A DNA stretch of 64,000 nt, from NCBI GenBank assembly GCA_052326605.1, contig JBKQMB010000074.1, positions 39,704-103,703 of the forward strand, in the 5' to 3' direction. Each line of letters begins with the position of its first letter. Position 1 is the stretch's first letter. This DNA comes from Bog-756 sp052326605 (lineage in GTDB: Bacteria > Actinomycetota > Acidimicrobiia > Acidimicrobiales > RAAP-2). Below the pieces are notes generated by a model. That model saw nothing but the letters and a program-made list of their open reading frames with translations, made no database searches and had not been told where the DNA came from. A program made the translations under genes and the position numbers. Of the stretch, positions 50,998-58,770 are shown one piece after another.

Positions 50998-52203
50998 ATG
51001 AGGGTCGCGTTCGTCGTGCCGCGCTACGGCCCGGCCATCATCGGCGGGGCGGAAACGGCGGCGCGAGTGCTGGCCGAGCATCTCGTGGCCCAGAAGGGAT
51101 GGGAGGTCGACGTCCTGACCAGCTGCGCCGAGGACTTCGTCACCTGGTCCGACACCTACCCCGAGGGCGTGGAGGTGATCAACGGCGTCCGGGTGTCCCG
51201 GTTCGCCTCCGCCGCGGGGCGCGACCCGTCGTTCCACCCTGTGTCCGCATCACTGCTGGCGGACCCCGAACATGCATCGCTTGAGGACGCCGAGCGATGG
51301 GTCGACCTGCAGGGGCCGGTGACGCCGGCAGTGGCCGATGCCGCCGTCCACTCCGAGGCGGACGTGCTCGTCTTCTATCCGTACCTCTACTACCCGACGG
51401 TGAGGGTCATCGACCAGGTGTCGCTCCCGACGATTCTCCATCCGGCGGCCCACGACGAGCCCGCCCTCCACCTGCCGGTCTTCCCCCGGGTGTTCGAGGC
51501 GGCCGACGGCCTGGTCTTCCAGACAGTGGCAGAGCGGGACCTGGTGCAAAGGACGTTCCCGGTGGCATCCCACCACCAGCTGCTCCTCGGTCTGGGCGTG
51601 GACGATCCGGACCTGCGCCCCGGCGATGGTGGCGCCGGAACCGACCCGGGTGGTCCACGGACGCCGTCCGGGAGCGAAGTCCCCTACCTGGTCTGCCTCG
51701 GGCGGGTCGATCGCCACAAGGGCACCTCCATGCTGGCCACGCTGTTCTCCTGCTACAAGGAGAGGCACCCCGGTCCCCTCCGCCTGGTCTTCGCCGGCCC
51801 GGTCGTCGAGCCCCCCGAGGCGCACCCGGACATCGAGGTGCTCGGCCCCGTGTCCGACGACGAGAAGTGGGCGCTCCTCGATAGGGCGGTCGCCCTGGTG
51901 TCGCCATCGCCGTGGGAGGCGTTCTCCCTGGTGGTCGCCGAATCGTGGAGTGCTCGAACGCCCGTCGTGGTCAACGCCGCCTGCGGGGCCACCGTCGAGC
52001 ACTGTCGGCGGTCCGGAGGAGGGTTGACCTTCGCCGGATTCGGCGAGTTCGAGGTGGCGGTGGACCTCCTGAGCGGCGACCGGCGGATGGCCCGGGACCT
52101 GGGCGCCCGAGGCCGGGCCTATGTCGACCGGCGGTTCCGCTGGCCACTCGTCGTCGACCGCTATGCCGCCTTCGTGGAATCGGTGGCGGCCACGGCCGGA
52201 TAG
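50998..52203 (+). CDS. GT4-like glycosyltransferase, PRYG type (copy 2)
   Basis: A 401-residue paralogue of the enzyme at 43.6 kb: MRVAFVVPRYGPAIIGGAET, ILHPAAHDEPALHLPVF, YLVCLGRVDRHKGTSMLATL, SPSPWEAFSLVVAESWSA and NAACGATVEHCRRSGGG. The middle carries an extra loop rich in Asp/Gly/Pro (DLRPGDGGAGTDPGGPRTP). It ends immediately before the stop of the convergent GT-C type gene. Probably works together with copy 3 of the HQFVP type on the same glycan. Confidence 0.85.
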   Translation: MRVAFVVPRYGPAIIGGAETAARVLAEHLVAQKGWEVDVLTSCAEDFVTWSDTYPEGVEVINGVRVSRFASAAGRDPSFHPVSASLLADPEHASLEDAERWVDLQGPVTPAVADAAVHSEADVLVFYPYLYYPTVRVIDQVSLPTILHPAAHDEPALHLPVFPRVFEAADGLVFQTVAERDLVQRTFPVASHHQLLLGLGVDDPDLRPGDGGAGTDPGGPRTPSGSEVPYLVCLGRVDRHKGTSMLATLFSCYKERHPGPLRLVFAGPVVEPPEAHPDIEVLGPVSDDEKWALLDRAVALVSPSPWEAFSLVVAESWSARTPVVVNAACGATVEHCRRSGGGLTFAGFGEFEVAVDLLSGDRRMARDLGARGRAYVDRRFRWPLVVDRYAAFVESVAATAG

Positions 52204-53997
52204 TCAGAGGCCAGTGCCGAGGGGGCGGGGGCCGCCCGCCTCCACCACCCGGACGCCGAGGATGGCCACACCAGGGAGGATCTGCCACACCCGATACCCG
52301 CCGATGAGCTGCGGGGTGGTGACCGGCAGGGCGTATCCGAGGGCCGTCAATGACGCCAGCCCGGGGAGCGCAGGGGACGCGACGAGGAACGCGGACCCCG
52401 ACCGGCCGACCGCGGTCGTCTTCCCCGAGGCGTAGTACAAGGCGTCGTGGAGCTCGTTGTAGAGGAGCCGGCCGGGGCCCACGAGGGCGATGCGGTCCTC
52501 GGGCAGCTCCCAGCCGGCGTTCCGGTAGATGTTGCTCCCGCCGTCGAGTGTGTCGAAGACCACTACGTCGCGGGCAGGCCGGATCGAAGGCCCGAGGGCA
52601 CGCAGCGCGTCGTCGATGGCATCGGAGGTGCGAATGGTGGCCCGGGTGTCGGCATAGGGAGCCTGGTAGCGCGGCTGCTCGAGCCAGACCGTGCCGGAGC
52701 TCCGGAGCAGGCTCTGGGGGAGAACACCGTCACCCTCGAGGAATCGCTGTGCCCCGAGGGCGACCACCAGCGCGACGCCGACCGATGCGAGGGCCAGCCA
52801 GACTCTGGCGGGCAACGGGTGGCGGTCGGAAGGTCCGAAGAGCGCGGCAACGGGCAACAGGAGGGCGATGACGGCGGCCGGGAAGTAGGCGAGCAGATAG
52901 CCGCCCTTGGCGAATTGGACCAGCGCCACCAGCGCCATCGGCGGGACGATGGCCGCACCGAGGATCACCCATCGCCGCTGGTACCATGGCCGAACCCATG
53001 CCACCGAGACGGGGCCCGAACCATCAGTGGTGGGCAGTCCGTCGGCGGCGGGCGCTCGATCCGTGGTGCCGGAGGCCCACCGGGCCAGGCGCCGGATCAG
53101 GAGCGCGATTCCCGCGAGGGCGGTAAGAGCCGCCAGCGGGGCGAGGGCCACCACGGTGAATGCGGCGAACGTCCCCAGGTTGGTGGCTCCGCCGGCTGCA
53201 TGGTCGAGTACCGAGGTGGACTGCGCTGCACCGGAGGCCTCGATCCGCGTGGCCCGGAGCCAGGCGCTGGCACCGCCGGGCTGTTCGAGTGCCATGGGCA
53301 CGAACCAGATGCCGACGGTGACGAGACCGGCGAGCGCGGTCACCACGAGCTGCCCCCAGCGCCGGGTGGAGCCGACGACGGCAATCAGGGCCAGGATGGC
53401 GAACGACTGGATGATCGACTGCCGAAAGCCGACGAGGAGGCCGAGGGCACCCACGGCCGCCACACCGTGCCAACTGCCCGGACGGGCCCTCCAGGCCAGG
53501 ATCACCAACAAGGAGCAGGCAACCATGTCGAAGGAGTAGGTGGCGACGATCGAGCCGCTGAACCAGGTGAAGGGTGACGCGGCGACGACGCAACCCGCGG
53601 CCAGGCCCACCCACCATCCCCCGAGGTCGCGGCCGGCCACCGCCGTCAGGCCTGCTCCGAGAGCGGAGGCCAGTGCGGCCACCACCACCAACGAGTGGAC
53701 GGCGCCCAGCCCGGTCAGATGGCCGACCAGCCGCCCCGACTCGACATAGAGCCAGTAGCCGGGCGGTTGGGGCTTCCCGTGGGTGACGTCGAAATGGTCG
53801 ACCGCCGATGCGTACTGGGCCGAGTCCCAGTCGGTGGGGCCGCTCGCCGCGGTGGCCAGGCGCAGCGCCAGGGTGCCGGCGCCGACCAACAAGGGCATTG
53901 CGGTCGCTCCGGACCGGTCCCGGCCCCGACGGCGCGGCCCGGTGCGGGTCGCACCGTCGGGGCCCGCACCGGCCGGGCCGGGTTGATCCAAGTCCAT
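52204..53997 (-). CDS. GT-C type membrane glycosyltransferase (GT39-like)
   Basis: A 597-residue polytopic protein with about ten membrane segments and, after the first, the loop PTDWDSAQYASAVDHFDV whose acidic residues match the catalytic region of GT-C enzymes using polyprenyl-phosphate sugars. A further marker is HGKPQPPGYWLYVESGRL. The last 150 residues form an outward-facing soluble domain. Such enzymes add sugars on the outer side of the membrane, which fits a glycan exported by Wzm/Wzt. Gene polarity is opposite to the rest of the locus. Precise family and donor are unproven. Confidence 0.72.
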   Translation of the reverse strand: MDLDQPGPAGAGPDGATRTGPRRRGRDRSGATAMPLLVGAGTLALRLATAASGPTDWDSAQYASAVDHFDVTHGKPQPPGYWLYVESGRLVGHLTGLGAVHSLVVVAALASALGAGLTAVAGRDLGGWWVGLAAGCVVAASPFTWFSGSIVATYSFDMVACSLLVILAWRARPGSWHGVAAVGALGLLVGFRQSIIQSFAILALIAVVGSTRRWGQLVVTALAGLVTVGIWFVPMALEQPGGASAWLRATRIEASGAAQSTSVLDHAAGGATNLGTFAAFTVVALAPLAALTALAGIALLIRRLARWASGTTDRAPAADGLPTTDGSGPVSVAWVRPWYQRRWVILGAAIVPPMALVALVQFAKGGYLLAYFPAAVIALLLPVAALFGPSDRHPLPARVWLALASVGVALVVALGAQRFLEGDGVLPQSLLRSSGTVWLEQPRYQAPYADTRATIRTSDAIDDALRALGPSIRPARDVVVFDTLDGGSNIYRNAGWELPEDRIALVGPGRLLYNELHDALYYASGKTTAVGRSGSAFLVASPALPGLASLTALGYALPVTTPQLIGGYRVWQILPGVAILGVRVVEAGGPRPLGTGL

Positions 53998-54002
53998 GGC
54001 TC

Positions 54003-54008
54003 AGGGTA
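54003..54008 (-). promoter_or_regulatory. Possible leaderless -10 box (TACCCT) for the GT-C gene
   Basis: On the minus strand TACCCT lies 5 nt before the ATG at 53997, at the short end of leaderless spacing. The divergent region from here to 54211 holds no other recognisable feature besides the start signals of the next gene. Confidence 0.3.
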
Positions 54009-54211
54009 CCGAGCGCCGGACGATTCCAAGGCCATACCCGGGCGATGCACCACGCGAAATGCGTTCAGTGCGCTTTCCGACCGGTCGATACAGGGAATCA
54101 CAGAGGTGCCCGCACGCCGTTCGATGCCGGGCCACCCCTTGACCAGCTGGAAAACCGGCTGGGGACAACTGCCGGGCGGCGGACTCGCGCTGCCCGAGGA
54201 GGAGTAGGTGA

Positions 54212-56479
54212 ATGGGCACGGTACAATCGTGGTGGGTGCACACGGGTTCGGGTAGCGCGACCAAGGTTCTGCAGCGTGTCGCGGTCGCCTGCGGGGCTGT
54301 CACCCTCGGGATGGTCGGTGCGCTCGGGGCGATTCCGGCGCCGACCGGGGCTGCGGCCCTGCCGCACGCCAGTGTGGGTGCGACGCTGGTCTGGCAGCAG
54401 GTCCTGCCCGATGCCGGATCTCCCATCGCCCAGAGCTCTCCCTCGGTGGCCACGCTGGACGGCGGAGGTTCCTCGGTGGTCGTGGGTGACCGGGCCGGGA
54501 ATCTGTGGGCCTTCCACCTGTCCGACGGCTCGGCTGTCCCGGGGTGGCCTGCCCACACCGGGGGAGCCCCCATCGACTCGACGCCGTCGGTGACGCCCGA
54601 CGGGAGCGGTACCGACACTGTCTTCGTGGGCGCCGGCAATGCCGCCCAGCCCCAGGTCGGTGGCTACTACGCCTTCAGCCACTCGGGAGCGCAGGCGTGG
54701 TATCGCAGCGCCCCGGACCCCAATGGGGTCCACGGCGTACAGGCCTCGATGGCAGTGGGCACGCTCAACGGGGTGAACTCGGTAGTGGCACCGTCGCTAG
54801 GGCAGGAGGAGTACGCCTTCGACGCGTCCAACGGCTCGGGACTGCCGGGCTGGCCGTTCTTCACCGCGGACAGCGACTTCACCACACCGGCCCTGGCCGA
54901 CCTCTACGGCAACGGGCAGACCGAGGTCGTGGAGGGGGGCGACTCGTCCCCCGGCCTGGCCTACGGGCAGACCTACACCGCGGGCGGCCATCTCCGCGTG
55001 CTCGGTGCCGGCGGTAACCTGATCTGCGACCACGACACCAACCAGACGGTCGATTCGTCACCTGCGGTCGGTAACTTCCTCGCCGGGGGGCAGACGGGCA
55101 TCGCCTTCGGCACCGGGTCCTATTATCCGGGGGCCTCGGACTCCGACACGCTGTTCGGCTCGGACTCCCACTGCAACATCGTGTGGCGAACCAACCTCGA
55201 GGGGAGCACCACTAGCAGCCCCGCCATCGGTGACCTCGAGGGCGACGGCAACGTCGAAGTCGTCGAAGGTGCCGACACCGGATCGGGAGGACTGGTGTGG
55301 GCCCTGAACGGCTCCAACGGCGCCCCGATGCCGGGCTGGCCCCAGGCCACGCCGGGCCGCATCATCGGAGGGATCACGACCGCCGACCTCACCGGGGCCG
55401 GCTACGACGATGTGCTGGTGCCGACCACCGACGGCCTGGTCATCTACGACGGACGCAGTGCACAAGTGGTGGCCGTGCTCGGGGCCGGCACCGTCGCGTT
55501 GCAGGACTCGCCGATGGTCACCGTCGATCCGAACGGGTCCATCGGGATCACCATCGCCGGATACAACGTCCAGAACGCCGGCATCATCCAGCACTACGAA
55601 GTCGTCGGTTCGAAGGGGAGGTCGCTGGGCAAGCGGTCGTGGCCCATGTTCCACCAGAATCCTCAGCTCACCGGCTGGGACAGCCAGGCGGCGCCCGGTC
55701 ACCTCAACCAGCCGATCATCGGGATGGCCGCCACCGGCGACGGCAAGGGCTATTGGAACGTGGCCGTCGACGGCGGGCTCTTCGCCTTCGGCGATGCCGG
55801 CTTCTACGGGTCGATGGGAGGGCAACGACTCAACAGACCGGTCGTCGGGATGGCCGCCACCGGCGACGGCAAGGGCTACTGGGAGGTGGCCTCCGACGGC
55901 GGGCTCTTCGCCTTCGGTGATGCCGGCTTCTACGGGTCGACTGGGGCGATGACCCTCAACAGTCCGGTCGTCGGGATGGCCGCGACGCCCGACGGGAGGG
56001 GCTACTGGTTGGTTGCCTCCGACGGCGGGCTCTTCGCCTTCGGCGATGCCGGCTTCTACGGATCGATGGGTGCGCACCCCCTGAACCGGCCCATCGTCGG
56101 GATAGCAGCGACGCCCGACGGGAGGGGCTACTGGTTGGTGGCCTCCGACGGCGGCATCTTCGCTTTCGGGGATGCGCACTTCGCCGGATCGATGGGCGGC
56201 CAGCCACTGAACCGGCCCATCGTCGGCATGGCTGCAAACGGAAGGCTCGGGTACTGGGAGGTGGCCTCCGACGGCGGTATCTTCTCCTTCGGGGGGGCGC
56301 CCTTCTACGGATCGACCGGCGCGATCCATCTGGTGTTGCCCGTGGTCGGCATGGCCCCGGTGCCGGGCGGTGGTGGGTACTGGTTGGTCGCGGCCGACGG
56401 CGGGCTGTTCGCCTTCAATGCACCCTTCTACGGTTCGATGCCCGCCCTGTTCGCAGCGGCCACCGTCGGAGTCGACTGA
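54212..56479 (+). CDS. Secreted FG-GAP-like/GYWLVA-repeat protein
   Basis: A 755-residue exported protein. A signal peptide (about residues 20-50, VAVACGAVTLGMVGALGAIP) precedes a propeller-like half (about 55-490) with FG-GAP/VCBS-type calcium loops: ALADLYGNGQTEVVEGGD, AIGDLEGDGNVEVVEGAD and TTADLTGAGYDDVLVPT. The second half is six 42-residue repeats of the GYW-VASDGG-FAFGDAGFYGS type. The ATG at 54212 follows GAGGAGGAG; a leaderless GTG at 54236, 8 nt after TACAAT, is an alternative. It may bind glycan or another surface ligand. Function unknown. Confidence 0.82.
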   Translation: MGTVQSWWVHTGSGSATKVLQRVAVACGAVTLGMVGALGAIPAPTGAAALPHASVGATLVWQQVLPDAGSPIAQSSPSVATLDGGGSSVVVGDRAGNLWAFHLSDGSAVPGWPAHTGGAPIDSTPSVTPDGSGTDTVFVGAGNAAQPQVGGYYAFSHSGAQAWYRSAPDPNGVHGVQASMAVGTLNGVNSVVAPSLGQEEYAFDASNGSGLPGWPFFTADSDFTTPALADLYGNGQTEVVEGGDSSPGLAYGQTYTAGGHLRVLGAGGNLICDHDTNQTVDSSPAVGNFLAGGQTGIAFGTGSYYPGASDSDTLFGSDSHCNIVWRTNLEGSTTSSPAIGDLEGDGNVEVVEGADTGSGGLVWALNGSNGAPMPGWPQATPGRIIGGITTADLTGAGYDDVLVPTTDGLVIYDGRSAQVVAVLGAGTVALQDSPMVTVDPNGSIGITIAGYNVQNAGIIQHYEVVGSKGRSLGKRSWPMFHQNPQLTGWDSQAAPGHLNQPIIGMAATGDGKGYWNVAVDGGLFAFGDAGFYGSMGGQRLNRPVVGMAATGDGKGYWEVASDGGLFAFGDAGFYGSTGAMTLNSPVVGMAATPDGRGYWLVASDGGLFAFGDAGFYGSMGAHPLNRPIVGIAATPDGRGYWLVASDGGIFAFGDAHFAGSMGGQPLNRPIVGMAANGRLGYWEVASDGGIFSFGGAPFYGSTGAIHLVLPVVGMAPVPGGGGYWLVAADGGLFAFNAPFYGSMPALFAAATVGVD
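54222..54227 (+). promoter_or_regulatory. Possible -10 box (TACAAT) inside the annotated start
   Basis: TACAAT lies 8 nt before an in-frame GTG at 54236. If used, the protein would start at that GTG (VHTGSG) as a leaderless transcript instead of at the ATG at 54212, which has a strong GAGGAGGAG. The two signals conflict and only transcript mapping can decide. Confidence 0.35.
55700..56470 (+). repeat. Six 126-bp coding repeats (42-aa units)
   Basis: Units start with the pattern L-N-x-P-(I/V)-(I/V)-G-(M/I)-A and contain GYW-V-(A/V)-DGG-FAFGDA and FYGS. DNA identity between units is clearly lower than in the array at the left end of the window, while the protein period of 42 residues is kept. 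Confidence 0.8.
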
Positions 56480-56636
56480 GCGGGACGTGGGCGTTCGCCC
56501 GGTTCCGTCCCTCGCCGGTCAGGGCCCGGGTCCCTATGTCCGTCGTCGGCCAGGGCCGGGCCGCCCGCACCCAGTGGTTCCGCGGTGTCCACGCCCACGG
56601 GGATGGCCGACGGTACTGTGACAGGAGGGCGGTACG

Positions 56637-58691
56637 GTGACGGACGAGGTGCACGTGGGACGAACGAGGGCACGCCCGAGAAGAACCGGCCTCCGGCGTA
56701 GAGTGCGCGCTGCCCTGCTGTCCTCCGCGCTGCTGGCCGGTGCCGCCGGGGGAGTGGTGGCGCTGTCGCCGCCGGCCGCGGCCTACTCGTCGCCCACGGT
56801 GTCCCTCGTCGGCCATGGCCAAGGCCACGGCCACGGGATGGGTCAGTGGGGGGCCCTCGGCTACGCGCTGGCCCAGACGAGCTACCAGTCGATCGTCGGC
56901 CACTACTACGGCGGGACGACCCTGTCCGATCTGTCCGCCGCTCAGGAGGCCACCCAGGTGAGGGTGGCCCTGACGGAGAACGACGGGAACTCGGTCATCG
57001 TGACCTCCGGCTCTGCGTTCACGGTCACCGGAACATCGATCAAGGTCCCCCCGGGGGGCGCCGTCTACATGGATCCCAACGGATCGGGCCAGTGGACGGT
57101 CCAGACCGGTCCGACCTGCGGCGGCCCGTGGACGGTCGGGACCACGGTGAGCAATCCCACGGCGGTGCCGAACACCAACCCCGGCCTCGGAGACCCGAAC
57201 ACCGCGACCGAGGCACTCCAGTTGTGCCAGAACCCGACCAACCTGACCGTTCGGGGCTCGATCGAGGCAACCTACGACTCGACCGGTCAGACCCGCACTG
57301 TCAACATCGTGCCGCTCGAGCAGTACGTCTCGGGCGTCGTGCCGAACGAATCGCCCGCCTACTGGGGGAGCCTGGGCGGATCGGGACCCCAGGGCCAGGC
57401 CTGGGGGTTCCAGGAGCTCGAGGCCCAAGCGGTGGCAGCCCGGTCCTACGTGATGGCCGGCATCGGGTCCTACGGCGGTTACGCCGATACCTGCGACCTC
57501 TCCTGCCAGACCTATAGGGGAACCCTCAACGAGAGCGCGATGACCGACCTGGCGGTCACCGACACCAGTAGCCAGGTCATGGAGTTCCCCGGAGGGGCGG
57601 TGGCGGCCACCCAGTACTCCGCCTCCACCGGGGGCTACACCGCCCCGGGCGCGTTCCCCGCGGTGCCCGACGCCGGCGATTCGATCTGTGTCCCGAGCGC
57701 CTGCAATTCCGACCACACCTGGACGGCATCGATCGCGGTGACCACCGTCGAGGCCACCTGGCCGCAACTCGGCACACTCGAGGCGATCGACATCACCGGG
57801 CGGAACGGGCTCGGCGACTTGGGCGGACGGGTCGCGGCGATGACCCTGGTCGGCTCGGACCAGAGCGTGTCGCTGACCGGTGATGCCTTTGCCGGAGCCT
57901 TGGGCCTGAACTCGGACTGGTTCACCGTGACCAACTCGCTCGGCAGCCCGGCGGTCGGTACGGCCGCCACCTCCGACGGCGAGGGCTACTGGGTGGTGGG
58001 TAGCAACGGCTCGGTGGCGATCTTCGGCGATGCCACCTACGACGGTTCGGCCGACGGCCTACCGCTGTCCCGACCGGTGGTGGGCATGGCCGCCACCCCC
58101 GACGGCAAGGGCTACTGGTTGGTGGCCAGCGACGGAGGGATCTTCAGCTACGGCGAAGCCGGCTTCCACGGCTCGGCCGGAAACCTGGTGTTGAACAAGC
58201 CGGTGGTGGGCATGGGCGCCACCCCCGACGGCAAGGGCTACTGGTTGGTGGCCTCCGACGGGGGGATCTTCAGCTACGGCAGCGCCGGGTTCTACGGGTC
58301 CACCGGTGCCATCACTTTGAACAAGCCGGTCGTCGGCATGGCCGCGACGCCCGACGGCAGGGGCTACTGGTTGGTGGCCTCCGACGGCGGTGTCTTCGCC
58401 TTCGGTGATGCCGGGTTCTACGGATCGATGGGTGCGCACCCCCTGAACAAGCCGGTCGTCGGGATGGCCGCGGCGCCTAAGGGCGGCGGCTACTGGTTGG
58501 TGGCCTCCGACGGCGGCATCTTCTCCTTCGGCAGTGCCGGGTTCCACGGGTCGACCGGATCGCTGACGCTCGCGCAGCCCATGGTGGGGATGGCCCGCAC
58601 CCCCGATGGCGGCGGTTACTGGATGGTGGCCGCCGACGGTGGGATGTTCGCCCTCGGCGATGCCGGATTCTTCGGGTCAGCGGTCGGCTAG
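56637..58691 (+). CDS. Secreted SpoIID/LytB-domain protein with GYWLVA repeats
   Basis: A 684-residue exported protein. A twin-arginine-free signal peptide (about 20-49) is followed by a SpoIID/LytB domain: GHGQGHGHGMGQWGALGYA, LEQYVSGVVPNESPAYWG (with the Glu that corresponds to the catalytic residue of SpoIID) and ELEAQAVAARSYVM. SpoIID is a lytic transglycosylase on denuded peptidoglycan strands. The C-terminal 245 residues are about six 42-residue repeats. The GTG at 56637 follows AGGAGGG. It probably remodels or anchors to the wall; catalytic activity is inferred from motif conservation. Confidence 0.83.
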   Translation: MTDEVHVGRTRARPRRTGLRRRVRAALLSSALLAGAAGGVVALSPPAAAYSSPTVSLVGHGQGHGHGMGQWGALGYALAQTSYQSIVGHYYGGTTLSDLSAAQEATQVRVALTENDGNSVIVTSGSAFTVTGTSIKVPPGGAVYMDPNGSGQWTVQTGPTCGGPWTVGTTVSNPTAVPNTNPGLGDPNTATEALQLCQNPTNLTVRGSIEATYDSTGQTRTVNIVPLEQYVSGVVPNESPAYWGSLGGSGPQGQAWGFQELEAQAVAARSYVMAGIGSYGGYADTCDLSCQTYRGTLNESAMTDLAVTDTSSQVMEFPGGAVAATQYSASTGGYTAPGAFPAVPDAGDSICVPSACNSDHTWTASIAVTTVEATWPQLGTLEAIDITGRNGLGDLGGRVAAMTLVGSDQSVSLTGDAFAGALGLNSDWFTVTNSLGSPAVGTAATSDGEGYWVVGSNGSVAIFGDATYDGSADGLPLSRPVVGMAATPDGKGYWLVASDGGIFSYGEAGFHGSAGNLVLNKPVVGMGATPDGKGYWLVASDGGIFSYGSAGFYGSTGAITLNKPVVGMAATPDGRGYWLVASDGGVFAFGDAGFYGSMGAHPLNKPVVGMAAAPKGGGYWLVASDGGIFSFGSAGFHGSTGSLTLAQPMVGMARTPDGGGYWMVAADGGMFALGDAGFFGSAVG
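57950..58685 (+). repeat. About six 126-bp coding repeats (42-aa units)
   Basis: The same GYWLVASDGG-F-GDAGFYGS unit as in the two other repeat proteins, here with LNKPVVGMAATPDG linkers. The first unit is degenerate (GYWVVGSNGSVAIFGDA), the others are close to consensus. The array runs to the stop codon. Confidence 0.8.
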
Positions 58692-58704
58692 CCCTTCTGT
58701 CCGA

Positions 58705-58721
58705 CCCGGTTGTCGACCGGG
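58705..58721 (+). terminator. Weak hairpin after the SpoIID-repeat gene
   Basis: CCCGGT and ACCGGG form a 6-bp stem around a 5-nt loop, 13 nt after the stop. No T tract follows. Confidence 0.3.
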
Positions 58722-58755
58722 CCGGTGATCGCCATGTCGCGGCCGTCGCTGGCCG

Positions 58756-58761
58756 TAGTGT
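58756..58761 (+). promoter_or_regulatory. Leaderless-type -10 box (TAGTGT)
   Basis: TAGTGT lies 9 nt before the ATG at 58771 with no Shine-Dalgarno sequence, consistent with a leaderless transcript for the pseudokinase-YbhN protein. Confidence 0.45.
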
Positions 58762-58770
58762 TCAGCTTCG

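Noticed and set aside
41117..53997. tRNA-Leu as insertion site of a genomic island carrying the glycan locus
   Set aside because: The tRNA 3' end, where integrases act, faces the other way, no integrase or duplicated tRNA fragment is visible, and GC content does not change.
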